Below are positions 25,044 to 35,172 of a DNA stretch of 64,000 nt, one piece after another. Position numbers and translations under genes: made by a program. The stretch is from assembly GCF_030815485.1 (NCBI RefSeq), contig NZ_JAUSWV010000002.1, positions 868,001 through 932,000 of the forward strand, read 5' to 3'. Numbering within the stretch: the first letter of the stretch is position 1; each line of letters starts with the position of its first letter. The notes under the pieces were generated by a model that was given only the letters and a program-made list of their open reading frames with translations, was not told where the DNA came from and ran no database searches. This DNA comes from Streptomyces rishiriensis (lineage in GTDB: Bacteria; Actinomycetota; Actinomycetes; Streptomycetales; Streptomycetaceae).

Positions 25044-27023
25044 TTGCGAAAACCCGTCACTCACCCCGGACCTGGCAGACACACCCGAAGAGCCGCAGGC
25101 GCCATGGCGTCGGCGGCTCTGCTGCTCCCGCTGCTCGGCGCGGCCTCCCCGGCCGAGGCCACGGATCCCTCGGCCGTCCCGGCGTCCGGAGCGGCCGGCC
25201 TCCAGCGGGCCTTCGTCGTCGCGGCCGCCGAGTACCACGTGCCGCGGAACCTGTTGCTGGGCGTCTCCTACCTGCAGTCCCGCTGGGACACGCACACCGG
25301 AGCGCCGAGCGTGACCGGCGGCTACGGACCGATGCACCTCACGGACGCCCGTACGGCGCTCGCCGCGGCCCCGCGCGACGGGCGGGGCACCCAGGACGCC
25401 CGTGGCGACTCCGCCCGCCCGGCCCGGGTCCCGCAGACGCGGCTCCCGGCCGGTGACGAGCTCCCGGCCCGGCTGCGCACCCTGCCGAGGGCGGCGCAGC
25501 TGACAGGACTGAGCGCCGAGCGGCTGCGCACGGACCCCGCGGCCAACATCGCGGGCGGCGCGGCGCTCCTCGCCGCCGCGCAGCGGAGCCTGGGCGAGCC
25601 GCTGAGCGCCGATCCGGCGGACTGGTACGGCGCGGTGGCGCGCTTCTCGGGCGCGGACGACAGCGCGACGGCCGCCACCTACGCCGACGACGTCTACGAC
25701 GTGCTCCGCACCGGAGCGGAGCGCGTCACGGACGCCGGCGGGCCCGTCGTCCTGGCCGCCGTGCCGGGCCTGGCCCCGCGGACCGCCCAGCTGCGGGAGA
25801 CCGGCCTGCGCACGGCCTCCAAGGCCGGCACGGAGTGCCCGACCACGGTGTCCTGCGAGTGGATCCCGGCGCCTTACGAACAGTTCGGCGACAACGACTA
25901 CGGCAACCACGACCTCGGCGACCGGCCGGCCGCGCCGGGCATCAGGTACATCGTCGTGCACGACACCGAAGGCGGCTGGGAGGGGGTGCTGAACATGGTC
26001 CAGGACCCCACCTATGTGTCCTGGAACTACACCCTGCGCTCCACCGACGGTCATGTCGCCCAGCATGTGAAGGCCAAGGACGTGGCCTGGCACGCGGGCA
26101 ACTGGTACATCAACGCCAAGTCGATCGGCCTGGAGCACGAGGGCTTCCTCGCCCAGCCGGACTCCTGGTACACGGAGGCGATGTACCGGTCCTCGGCGCG
26201 CCTGGTGAAGTACCTGGCCGCGCGGTACGGCATCCCGCTGGACCGGCAGCACATCCTGGGCCACGACAACGTGCCCGGGCCTACCACCGCGACCGTCTCC
26301 GGGATGCACACCGACCCGGGCCCCTACTGGGACTGGCGGCACTACTTCGAACTGCTGGACCGGCCCTTCGCGGCGACGGCCCGCAGGAGCGGTGGCCTGG
26401 TGACGATCCGGCCGGACTACCTCGCCAACCGGCCGGTGTACACGGACTGCGCCACCAAGGGCGAACCGTGTGCGGCGCACGGTTCCGGCGCGGTGCGGCT
26501 GTACTCCGACCACGACGAGAAGTCGGCCCTGATCAGGGACATCGGCCAGGGGTCGGCCCCCACCACCGGTGTGAACGACACCTCCTCGCGGGTGTCCACC
26601 GGCCAGCAGTACGCGGTCGCCGACCAGTGGGGTGAGTGGACGGCGATCTGGTACCTGGGTCAGAAGGCGTGGTTCCGGAACCCGAAGGACTCGCCGACGG
26701 CGGTGCCCTCGGCCGGCCGGGTGATCACCCCGAAGGACGGCCGGGACGGCGTTCCGGTCTACGGCCGCGCCTACCCGGAGGCGTCGGCCTACCCGTCGGG
26801 CGTCCCGGCCCAGGCGGTCTCACCGCTGCCGTACACCCTGCCGAAGGGCCAGAAGTACGTGGTCGGCGACCAGGTGCCGGGTGAGTACTACTACGCGGTC
26901 ACCTTCGCCACCGGTTCGCACCGGGTCGTGACCGGCGAGGACCAGTACTACGAGATCCAGTACGGGCACCGGGTGGCGTTCGTGCGGGCAGCGGACGTGA
27001 AACTGACGTCGTCGACGTCGTAG
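25044..27023 (+). CDS. Secreted N-acetylmuramoyl-L-alanine amidase with lysozyme-like N-domain
   Basis: 659 aa. I chose the TTG at 25044 because AGGAGG ends five bases before it and a signal peptide ([25 protein letters not shown]) follows directly. Residues about 55-250 resemble a transglycosylase-like domain ([20 protein letters not shown]). About 290-430 is an Amidase_2/PGRP domain with zinc-site residues in [14 protein letters not shown] and [11 protein letters not shown]. The C-terminal 200 residues form SH3-like cell-wall-binding repeats. It would cleave between MurNAc and L-Ala in peptidoglycan, during growth or differentiation. It is next to a conserved hypothetical gene on the other strand. 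Confidence 0.88.
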   Translation: MRKPVTHPGPGRHTRRAAGAMASAALLLPLLGAASPAEATDPSAVPASGAAGLQRAFVVAAAEYHVPRNLLLGVSYLQSRWDTHTGAPSVTGGYGPMHLTDARTALAAAPRDGRGTQDARGDSARPARVPQTRLPAGDELPARLRTLPRAAQLTGLSAERLRTDPAANIAGGAALLAAAQRSLGEPLSADPADWYGAVARFSGADDSATAATYADDVYDVLRTGAERVTDAGGPVVLAAVPGLAPRTAQLRETGLRTASKAGTECPTTVSCEWIPAPYEQFGDNDYGNHDLGDRPAAPGIRYIVVHDTEGGWEGVLNMVQDPTYVSWNYTLRSTDGHVAQHVKAKDVAWHAGNWYINAKSIGLEHEGFLAQPDSWYTEAMYRSSARLVKYLAARYGIPLDRQHILGHDNVPGPTTATVSGMHTDPGPYWDWRHYFELLDRPFAATARRSGGLVTIRPDYLANRPVYTDCATKGEPCAAHGSGAVRLYSDHDEKSALIRDIGQGSAPTTGVNDTSSRVSTGQQYAVADQWGEWTAIWYLGQKAWFRNPKDSPTAVPSAGRVITPKDGRDGVPVYGRAYPEASAYPSGVPAQAVSPLPYTLPKGQKYVVGDQVPGEYYYAVTFATGSHRVVTGEDQYYEIQYGHRVAFVRAADVKLTSSTS

Positions 27024-27030
27024 CCGCGCC

Positions 27031-27528
27031 TCAGCCCTGCTGGAACAGCTCCGCCGGGAGCGGTTTCAGCAGGGCGTACAGGTCGTCGGTGATGGGGCGG
27101 TCCCAGGCGGCGATGGTCACCAGGACGTTGTCGCTGCGGTCGAACTGCACGCAGGAGATCCGGCCCTCGGAGAGCTTGAGGCGGCGCACGATCAGCAGGT
27201 TGTCACCCTGCATCACCGGCATGTCCTCGGTGCCGACGACGGTCACCTCCTCGTCGTTCTCCAGGGCGAGCAGCAGCTGGGCGACCTCGAAGGGGACCTC
27301 GTCCTCCTCCACCTCGCGGGCCGGGGAGCCCTCGGGCAGATTGCCGATGATCATCGCGGGGCCGCGGCCGCCGAAGAGGTCGTAGCGCAGGAAGACACCC
27401 TGACAGCTGCCGTCGGGGGCGGGCAGCAGCCCGGCGCCCAGGTTGCCGGGCCAGTCGCCCGGATCCATGGCCAGGACGTCGAAGTCGGGCCCGGCGGGAG
27501 TGGCGCTGCGGCGGCGGAGGAACGACAT
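27031..27528 (-). CDS. Conserved hypothetical actinobacterial protein (165 aa)
   Basis: Soluble acidic protein starting MSFLRRRSATPAG, with PDGSCQGVFLRYDLFGGRGPAMIIG, an acidic VEEDEVPFEV and an ordered C-terminus VLVTIAAWDRPITDDLYALLKPLP. I recognise it only as a widespread Streptomyces protein without known function. It has a typical codon bias and its own ATG. Its stop is 8 bases from the amidase stop. Confidence 0.8.
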   Translation of the reverse strand: MSFLRRRSATPAGPDFDVLAMDPGDWPGNLGAGLLPAPDGSCQGVFLRYDLFGGRGPAMIIGNLPEGSPAREVEEDEVPFEVAQLLLALENDEEVTVVGTEDMPVMQGDNLLIVRRLKLSEGRISCVQFDRSDNVLVTIAAWDRPITDDLYALLKPLPAELFQQG

Positions 27529-27704
27529 GCGGCCATGGTACGTGGACAGCGCCGTTCGGCGACCGCCGGGAGGGACGCGGGTCCGTCGTCCCGGGGCGCC
27601 GTCGCGCTCCGGGTGATGGCGGCCGGCGCGTGCACCGCCCGGTCGCCGCCCGGTCCCCCCGTCCGGGCAAGGTCACGCTGCCGGCCGTCCGGCCGACACC
27701 GGTC

Positions 27705-27947
27705 TCAGGTCAGGTCGAACTCCCCCTCCCGCGCCCCCGACACGAACGCGCCCCACTCGGCGGGCGTGAAGATCAGGGAAGGGCTCTGCGGGCTGCCGCT
27801 GTTGCGCATCGCGATGAATCCCTCGACGAAGGCGATCTGGACATCCCCCCGCCCCCGGCTGCTGGACTGCCACTCGGCGTTGCTGAGGTCCAGCTCCGGC
27901 TTGTCCCAGCCCGTGAGCGGCTGCTGCTGGATGGTGCTCTCGGCCAC
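27705..27947 (-). CDS. DUF397 protein
   Basis: 80 aa. The DUF397 core is LSNAEWQSSSRGRGDVQIAFVEGFIAMRNSGSPQSPSLIFTP (read in pieces), ending EWGAFVSGAREGEF. DUF397 proteins normally sit beside an XRE-type HTH partner and act as its small antagonist or toxin-like partner in developmental control (BldB and WhiJ-type families). Here no partner gene is adjacent. GTG start with GAGGAG upstream. Confidence 0.9.
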   Translation of the reverse strand: MAESTIQQQPLTGWDKPELDLSNAEWQSSSRGRGDVQIAFVEGFIAMRNSGSPQSPSLIFTPAEWGAFVSGAREGEFDLT

Positions 27948-28030
27948 GTCCGTGCTCCTCCCGGTTCGTCGTCCGCGGGTCAGCCTAGCGATCGGTCCCG
28001 AACGCCGACAGAGCACGTGAGGGGGACCTT

Positions 28031-29193
<1,163 letters not shown>

Positions 29194-29197
<4 letters not shown>

Positions 29198-30243
29198 CGC
29201 GGTTCTCCTTCGAGTACGGCGACCAGGTTCTGCTGCAGACACGGGCCGGAGGTGGCATGGGCGAGGGCGCGGTCGGACTCGCCCCGGTGGATGCGGGCGG
29301 CGGCCTCGCCGACGCGGACGAGGCCGGCGGCCATCATCGGGTTGGCGGCGAGGGCGCCGCCGGACAGGTTCACCCGCACGCTGTCGTCGAGCCGCAGCGC
29401 CTTGCGCAGGACGACCTCCTGCGCACTGAACGGGGCGTGCAGTTCGGCGGTGTCGACGGGCCGTTCGAAGGCGCCGGCGCGTTCGGCGGCCAGCCGGGTG
29501 GAGGGCGAGTCGGTCAGGTCGCGCACGCCGAGCGTGTGGGCCTCGATCCGGTGGTCGATGCCGCGGATCCAGGCGGGTCGCGAGCACAGCTCGCGGGCCC
29601 GCTCCCCGGCCGCGAGGATCACGGCGGCGGCGCCGTCCCCGACGGGCGGGCAGTCGCCGGTGCGCAGCGGTCGTACGACGTAGTCCCCTTGGGGCACGGA
29701 ACCACGGAGCTGTGCGTGGGAGTTGAGGGTCGCGACCCGGCGGCTGCGGGCCCCGATGGCGGCGAGGGCACTCTCGTCGGTGTCGCCCGCGTCGATCAGT
29801 GCCTGCGCCTGGAGGGCGGCGAGGGCGACGGAGTCCGGCCACAGCGGGGCGACGTAGTACGGGTCGAGCTGACGGGTGAGCACGTCGCGCAGGGAGCCGC
29901 CGGAGGACTTGCCGTAGGAGTAGACGAGCGCGGTGTCGGCGTCGCCGGTGAGCAGCTTGGTCCACGCCTCGTACAGCGCCCAGGCGCCGTCCATCTCGAC
30001 ATGGGACTCCGCGATGGGCGGCCAGGCGCCGACGCCGTCGAGGGCGAGGGTGAAGGAGAAGGCCCGGCCGGCGAGGTAGTCGCTGGACCCGGAGCAGGTG
30101 AAGCCGATGTCGGCGGTCTTCAGGCCGGTCCGGTCCAGGACGCTGTGCAGGACCGGCATGAGCATCTCGACCTCGGAGAGTTCGTCGGTGGTGCGCAGGA
30201 CGTCGGTCTGCGCGAAGGCCACCACCGCGATGTCCCGGGTCAC
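29194..30243 (-). CDS. Second thiolase-fold protein of the complex
   Basis: 349 aa. N-terminus DIAVVAFAQTDVLRTTDELSEVEMLMPVL and C-terminal motif NLSGGALAANPMMAAGLVRV...HATSGPCLQQNLVAVLE are thiolase superfamily. The position of the catalytic Cys reads SHVEMDGAWALYEA, again without Cys. Together with the next gene it could form a heteromeric enzyme, or serve as a scaffold for the DUF35 zinc-ribbon subunit. GTG start overlaps the upstream stop as GTGA; its own stop overlaps the next start as ATGA. Confidence 0.85.
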
Positions 30244-31181
30244 AGCAGCTCCTTGTAGGCGTCGTAGTCGGCGTCGGGTTCGCCGGTCGGCCGGTAGTGG
30301 TCGGGGTAGCGGGCGCCGTCCGTCCAGACGGGTTCGACGCGCAGGCCCATGCGCACCTGGTCGTAGGGGATGCCGCCGATGCGGGCGTGCAGCGCGAGGT
30401 CGGCGCCGTCGAGGGCGATGTGGGCGTAGACGTAGGGCACTTCGATGTCGAGGTTCCTGGCCTTGATGTTGACGATGCAGAAGGTGGTGACGGTCCCGCG
30501 CGGTCCGACCTCGACCTGCTCGGCGGTCGGGACACCGCAGGTGGGGCAGGCCCCGCGCGGTGGCACGTACACCTTGCGGCAGGACGGGCAGCGCTCGCCG
30601 ACGGTCCTGCGGTCGGCGAGGGAGTTGATGTAGGCGGTCTGGGCGCGGCCGGGCGAGTAGGTGTAGTCGAGCCGGGCGGTGGCGACGATTCCGCCGACCG
30701 GATCCGCGAACTCGTCCGTGCTGCCCGTGAGTCGGGCCGGTCCGCCGTCGTACGGCTCGAAGCAGGCGATGTCGGTGATGGCGCCGGTGCGCTCCTCGGC
30801 CCAGCGGATCCGGACGCGCAGTCCGGTGTGGACGGCGTCGGGGCCGGGGGCGTCGAGGGCGTGCAGCAGGGCGGTGTCGGCGCCGTCGAGGCGGACCAGG
30901 ACCCAGGCGAAGGGGGTGGTGAGGGGCTGTCCGCGGCGGGGGGCGTGGTTCCAGGCCCAGGTGGTGACCGTTCCGGTGGGGGCGACCTCGACCAGGTCGC
31001 GGAGGTCGTCGGCGGTGACCGGGTCGTACTCGACGGGCGGGACGAGGGTGCGGCCGTCGGTGGTCGTCACCCCCAGCACGACCCGTTCGCGCAGACCGGT
31101 GAGAAAGGCGCTCTGGACGGGCCCGAGGGACCGGGTGAACGGAAACTCGACGACGAGCGGTGCTTTGAGGATTTCGGGCAT
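30240..31181 (-). CDS. DUF35 protein with zinc ribbon and two OB folds
   Basis: 313 aa. An N-terminal OB-like domain (VEVAPTGTVTTWAWNHAPRRG) is followed by a rubredoxin-like zinc ribbon, C-P-S-C then ten residues and C-P-T-C (ERCPSC...GACPTC), and a second OB fold (VEVGPRGTVTTFCIVNI). DUF35 proteins bind acyl-CoA and form a channel or platform for thiolase-fold partners. The doubled OB arrangement is less common than the single one. The ATG at 31181 has AAGGAGG nine bases upstream and heads the three-gene overlap. Confidence 0.88.
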   Translation of the reverse strand: MPEILKAPLVVEFPFTRSLGPVQSAFLTGLRERVVLGVTTTDGRTLVPPVEYDPVTADDLRDLVEVAPTGTVTTWAWNHAPRRGQPLTTPFAWVLVRLDGADTALLHALDAPGPDAVHTGLRVRIRWAEERTGAITDIACFEPYDGGPARLTGSTDEFADPVGGIVATARLDYTYSPGRAQTAYINSLADRRTVGERCPSCRKVYVPPRGACPTCGVPTAEQVEVGPRGTVTTFCIVNIKARNLDIEVPYVYAHIALDGADLALHARIGGIPYDQVRMGLRVEPVWTDGARYPDHYRPTGEPDADYDAYKELL

Positions 31182-31338
31182 CAGGGCTGCCTCCTTGGGC
31201 ATCCGGCGTGCTGGGGCCGGGCCGAGCGACATCGATGGGGCGGGGCCCCGTAAGGGGCGGGGGGAAACTGGGCGACCGGCTCGCGGCGGGCCCGCAGCCG
31301 GCCAACGGCGCCTCCCCGTCCGCTCGACCCGCGGAGCG

Positions 31339-32139
31339 TCACGCACGCTTGTAGAGCGGCGCCCGTTTCTCGGCGAAGGCGCGGGCGCCTTCCTTGGCGT
31401 CGTCCGTGTCGAACACCGGCCAGCCGCGCGCGAGTTCGGCGGCCAGCCCGTCGGCCTCGGTCAGCTCGGCGGCCTCGTACACGGACGCCTTCACGGCCTC
31501 CACGGCGAGCGGCCCGCAGGCGTTCACGCGTTCGGCGATCTCCAGGGCCCTCTCCAGGGCCGTACCGTCGGGGACGACATGCCCGATCAGCCCGATGGCG
31601 GCGGCCTCGCGGGCGGTGTAGGACCGGCCGGTGAGCAGCATCTCCAGGGCATGGGTGCGGGGTATCTGGCGGGGCAGCCGGACCGTCGAGCCGCCGATCG
31701 GGAAGAGGCCGCGTTTCACCTCGAAGAGGCCGAAGGTGGCGGACTCGCCCGCGACGCGGATGTCGGTGCCCTGGAGCATCTCGGTGCCGCCCGCCACGCA
31801 GTACCCCTCGACGGCGGCGAGCACCGGTTTGCGGGGGCGGTGGTGGCGCAGCATCGCCTTCCAGTGCAGGTCGGGGTCGGCCTTGAGCCGGTCGCGGTGC
31901 CGCTCGCCCGCCATGCCCCGGCCGGCCAGGGCCTTGAGGTCCATGCCGGCGCAGAAGGAGCCGCCCGCGCCGGTGAGGACGACCGAGCGGACCGAGTCGT
32001 CCGCGTCGGCCTCGAGCCAGCCGTCGTACAGGCCGACGAGCATGGCGATCGAGAGCGCGTTCCTGGCCTCCGGTCTGTTGAGCGTGAGCACGAGTGTGGC
32101 GCCTTCGCGGCGCACGGTGAGGTGTTCGGTGCCGCCCAT
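31339..32139 (-). CDS. Enoyl-CoA hydratase/isomerase
   Basis: 266 aa crotonase. The oxyanion segments are LTGAGGSFCAGMDLKALAG and EGYCVAGGTEMLQGTDI. Both catalytic Glu positions of crotonase appear to be kept (GGTEM and FGLFEVKRG). It would hydrate trans-2-enoyl-CoA within the nearby CoA-linked catabolic set. ATG with GAGGGGAGA upstream. Divergent from an acyl-CoA synthetase across a TCTGAC/GTCAGA dyad; a 157-base gap separates it from the DUF35 gene downstream. Confidence 0.92.
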   Translation of the reverse strand: MGGTEHLTVRREGATLVLTLNRPEARNALSIAMLVGLYDGWLEADADDSVRSVVLTGAGGSFCAGMDLKALAGRGMAGERHRDRLKADPDLHWKAMLRHHRPRKPVLAAVEGYCVAGGTEMLQGTDIRVAGESATFGLFEVKRGLFPIGGSTVRLPRQIPRTHALEMLLTGRSYTAREAAAIGLIGHVVPDGTALERALEIAERVNACGPLAVEAVKASVYEAAELTEADGLAAELARGWPVFDTDDAKEGARAFAEKRAPLYKRA

Positions 32140-32204
32140 GGCAGGTCTCCCCTCGGAAAGAACGAGAACAGGTTGCAGGAGGCGTGATGGCAGTTCAAGG
32201 GTTT

Positions 32205-32221
32205 TCTGACAGACGGTCAGA
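32205..32221. promoter_or_regulatory. Palindrome TCTGAC-N5-GTCAGA in a divergent promoter
   Basis: Perfect 6-5-6 dyad between the enoyl-CoA hydratase (start 32139) and acyl-CoA synthetase (start 32313) genes, embedded in an A+T-rich stretch (TTTTCTGAC...GATTTATT). The size fits a TetR-family operator controlling both directions. Confidence 0.6.
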
Positions 32222-32312
32222 TTTATTGGCACCGGCCCTTCCCACTTGCCGCCCCCTTTGCTCAGATGACCGACGAACCGTCGGAGAACCAGGCCCCCGG
32301 TCAGGAGGAGCG

Positions 32313-33917
32313 GTGGAGTACAACCTTGCCGACCTGTTCGAGTCGGTCGTCGACGTGGCGGCGGACCGTGAGGCGCTCGTGTACGTCGACCATCCCGGCA
32401 CGGGCGCGGAACGCCGTCTGACGTACGCGGAACTGGACGCGGCGGCCAACCGCATCGGCCACCACCTCCTCGACAGCGGCATCCGTCCCGGCGAGCATCT
32501 CGGCCTGCATCTGTACAACGGCGTCGAGTACCTCCAGACGGTGCTGGGGTGCCTCAAGGCGCGGATCGTGCCGGTCAACGTCAACTACCGTTATGTAGAG
32601 GAGGAGCTGGTCTATCTCTACCGGGACGCGGATCTGGTGGCCCTCGTCTTCGACGCGGAGTTCACGGACCGGGTGGCGGCGGCGCTGCCGCAGACCCCGG
32701 CGCTGCGGCATCTGGTCCGGGTGGGGCCGCCGGGCGAGGGCGTCATCTCCTTCGCGGACGCCGAGGCGAGCGGCTCTCCCGGGCGCGGGTTCCCGGACCG
32801 CTCGGGAGACGACCAGTTCATCATCTACACCGGCGGCACGACCGGCCTGCCCAAGGGGGTGATGTGGCGTCAGGAGGACCTCTTCTTCTCGGGGCTGGGC
32901 GGCGGCTCACCCACCGGCGAACCGGTGAAGAAGCCCGAGGAGATCGCCGAGCGGGTCGCGGCCGGCGGCGCCGGGATCACCTTCTTCCCCACCCCGCCGC
33001 TGATGCACGGCACCTCCACCCTCACCGCCTTCATCGGCTTCAACTTCGGCCAGCGTGTCCTGATCCACCGCAAGTTCGTGCCCGAGGAAGTCCTGAGGAC
33101 GATCGAGAGGGAGAAGGTCACCAGCATCTCCCTGGTGGGCGACGCGATGCTGCGGCCGTTGATCGACGCACTCGGGGGCCCGCTGAGGGGCACGGACTGC
33201 TCGTCGGTGTTCAGCGTGTCCTCGTCCGGCGCCATCATGTCGGACACGGTCCGTCGGCAGTTCCGGGAGCTGATGCCGAACGCGATGCTGCTGAACAACT
33301 TCGGCTCCTCGGAATCGGGGTTCAACGGCACGGCGACGGAGGACTCGGGACCCGAGCGCGGCTTCCGGGTACGCGTCAACTCCCGTACGAGAGTGGTCGA
33401 TCCGGCCACCCATGAGCCGGTCGCCGCGGGCGAGGTCGGGCGGGTCGCCCAGCGCGGTCACGTGCCGCTCGGCTACTACAACGACCCGGCGAAGACGGCC
33501 GAGACCTTCTTCCGCAAGGACGGCGAACGCTGGGTGCTGCTCGGCGACATGGCGACCGTCGACGAGCAGGGCGTGGTCGTGGTCCTCGGGCGCGGCTCGC
33601 AGTGCATCAACACGGGGGGCGAGAAGGTGTACCCCGAGGAGGTCGAGCAGGCCCTCAAGGCTCATCCGGACGTGTACGACGCCCTGGTGGCCGGGGTGCC
33701 GGACCCGACGTGGGGCAACCATGTGGCGGCGGTCGTGCAGGTGCGCGACGGCGCGGCGCAGCCCTCGCTGGAGGACATCCAGCGTCACTGCCGCTCCCGG
33801 CTCGCCGGCTACAAGATCCCGCGTCAGCTGGTGGTCACGGAATCCATCCGCCGCTCACCGAGCGGCAAGGCGGACTACCGGTGGGCGCGGGAGGTGGCGG
33901 TCGCCGAGGACCGGTGA
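32313..33917 (+). CDS. Acyl-CoA synthetase (FadD19-like)
   Basis: 534 aa, ANL superfamily. The AMP-binding P-loop is YTGGTTGLPKGVMW, the A5-type motif NNFGSSESGFNG, and the C-terminal hinge region LGDMATVDEQGVVVVLGRGSQ with GEKVYPEEVE. Catalytic Lys in SPSGKADYRW. The layout, including GVMWRQEDLFF and GSSESGF, resembles actinobacterial FadD19/FadD17, which activate steroid side-chain acids. GTG at 32313 with AGGAGGAG. It heads the plus-strand side of the divergent pair. The substrate is unproven. Confidence 0.9.
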   Translation: MEYNLADLFESVVDVAADREALVYVDHPGTGAERRLTYAELDAAANRIGHHLLDSGIRPGEHLGLHLYNGVEYLQTVLGCLKARIVPVNVNYRYVEEELVYLYRDADLVALVFDAEFTDRVAAALPQTPALRHLVRVGPPGEGVISFADAEASGSPGRGFPDRSGDDQFIIYTGGTTGLPKGVMWRQEDLFFSGLGGGSPTGEPVKKPEEIAERVAAGGAGITFFPTPPLMHGTSTLTAFIGFNFGQRVLIHRKFVPEEVLRTIEREKVTSISLVGDAMLRPLIDALGGPLRGTDCSSVFSVSSSGAIMSDTVRRQFRELMPNAMLLNNFGSSESGFNGTATEDSGPERGFRVRVNSRTRVVDPATHEPVAAGEVGRVAQRGHVPLGYYNDPAKTAETFFRKDGERWVLLGDMATVDEQGVVVVLGRGSQCINTGGEKVYPEEVEQALKAHPDVYDALVAGVPDPTWGNHVAAVVQVRDGAAQPSLEDIQRHCRSRLAGYKIPRQLVVTESIRRSPSGKADYRWAREVAVAEDR

Positions 33918-34104
33918 CCCGGCCGGGCATCGGCCCCAAAACGTCAGAGCGCATGCGCCGACGGCCAAGACGCCGGCGCCGGCGACGCCGGTGGCGCCCG
34001 TCGGCCGCTCAGCCAGCCCGGACCCGGCGTCGAAGGCGATGCCTCGGTGCGGGGTGCCGTAGGTGAAGAGCGGGTCCGGGTTCGCCGGTGGAGGCACCCT
34101 CGGT

Positions 34105-34974
34105 TCAGGCGGGCGGCACCGAACCGGCGACGGGTGTGCCGTCGAGGAAGGCGCCGGTGCGTCCGGCGAACCACTCCGGGTCGTCCAGCCACGGGTAGTG
34201 GCCGGCACCGGGCTGTACGGCGAACTCGGCGTTCGGGCAGGCGTCGGCGAGGAGCCGGGCGAGCTCGGGCCGGGGGCCGCCGTCCACCTCGCCGGCGAGC
34301 ACCAGCACCGGGGCCGCGAGCTCGGCGAGGGCGGCCCGCAGGGCGGGTGGATCGACGGCCTCCGGGTCCAGGAACAGGTTCTCCGCCGCGGAGTTGGTCT
34401 GCTCGTCCGCGGCGGCGTCGTGGGCGCGGGCGGCGTCGTCCCACCGGCCGTAGAAGAAGGCGCCGACGACCTCCCAGTCGGGGTCGCCCCCGCCCGTGAG
34501 CCACGCCTCGAACACCGGATACGCCGCCCTGAACCAGGATTCGTCCCGGCGCAGCCGAGCCGCCGTCAGCCGGTCCTCGGCCGTGGCCGGCCGGTCAAGG
34601 GCCCACGGGGTGGCGGTGATCAGCGCGAGCCGCGACACCCGGTGCGGGTACCGGGCCGCGTACAGCAGCGCGAGGCTGCCGCCCGCGGAATGGGCGAGCA
34701 CATCGATCCGCTCGAGCCCGAGACGGCCGCGCAGCGCCTCGACGTCGTCGACCTGCCGGTCGCAGCGGTACGTCGCCGGGTCCGCCGGGACGGCGGAGTC
34801 GCCGGTGCCGCGCAGGTCGAGGAGGATCAGCCGGCGCCGGGCGGCGAGACCGCCGAGGTCGCCGAGGTAGGCGGAGGCGCGCAGGGGGCCGCCGGGCAGG
34901 ACGACGAGCGGCTCGCCCTCGCCCCGTACGTGGTAGGCGAGCTCGGTCCCGTCCGGGGCGGTGAAGGTGGGCAT
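34105..34974 (-). CDS. Alpha/beta hydrolase (proline iminopeptidase-like)
   Basis: 289 aa. LVVLPGGPLRASAYLGDL (oxyanion), LLDLRGTGDSAVP, nucleophile elbow DVLAHSAGGSLAL, and the late His in QPGAGHYPWLDDPEWF. The LRGTGDS pattern and the lid WYF-rich region are those of proline iminopeptidase-like hydrolases. No signal peptide. It is divergent from paaK, 198 bases away. The 187-base gap to the CoA synthetase on the other side holds no gene I can support. Confidence 0.88.
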   Translation of the reverse strand: MPTFTAPDGTELAYHVRGEGEPLVVLPGGPLRASAYLGDLGGLAARRRLILLDLRGTGDSAVPADPATYRCDRQVDDVEALRGRLGLERIDVLAHSAGGSLALLYAARYPHRVSRLALITATPWALDRPATAEDRLTAARLRRDESWFRAAYPVFEAWLTGGGDPDWEVVGAFFYGRWDDAARAHDAAADEQTNSAAENLFLDPEAVDPPALRAALAELAAPVLVLAGEVDGGPRPELARLLADACPNAEFAVQPGAGHYPWLDDPEWFAGRTGAFLDGTPVAGSVPPA

Positions 34975-35087
34975 GCCCCGATCCTCGACGCGCGCGGCAG
35001 CGGTCCGCAACGGAGTTCCCCGGGGCGAAAGTCACGGCCGCCCCCTTGCCCGCGGCCGGCCGGCCTGGATTACTGATCCCGAGAGGA

Positions 35088-35118
35088 ACGACCGAATGAT
35101 CGGTCGTCCGTATTGACA
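35088..35118. promoter_or_regulatory. Perfect dyad and -35 element upstream of paaK
   Basis: ACGACCGA-N4-TCGGTCGT (35088-35107), eight bases per arm, immediately followed by TTGACA (35113-35118), a consensus -35. It lies 66 bases upstream of paaK. This is a TetR-type operator; PaaR-like regulators of phenylacetate genes use sites of this kind. Confidence 0.6.
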
Positions 35119-35172
35119 TGGTTCGATGATCGGGTCGGCATGGCTCGGCGAGCGTGACGAGGGAGAATCTCC

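Noticed and set aside
33918..34104. Minus-strand stretch reading PDPLFTYGTPHRGIAFDAG then TGATGVAGAGVLAVGACALTFW
   Set aside because: It looks somewhat like a protein C-terminus, but I could not tie it to a family and it lacks a start and a boundary; left as unassigned intergenic sequence.
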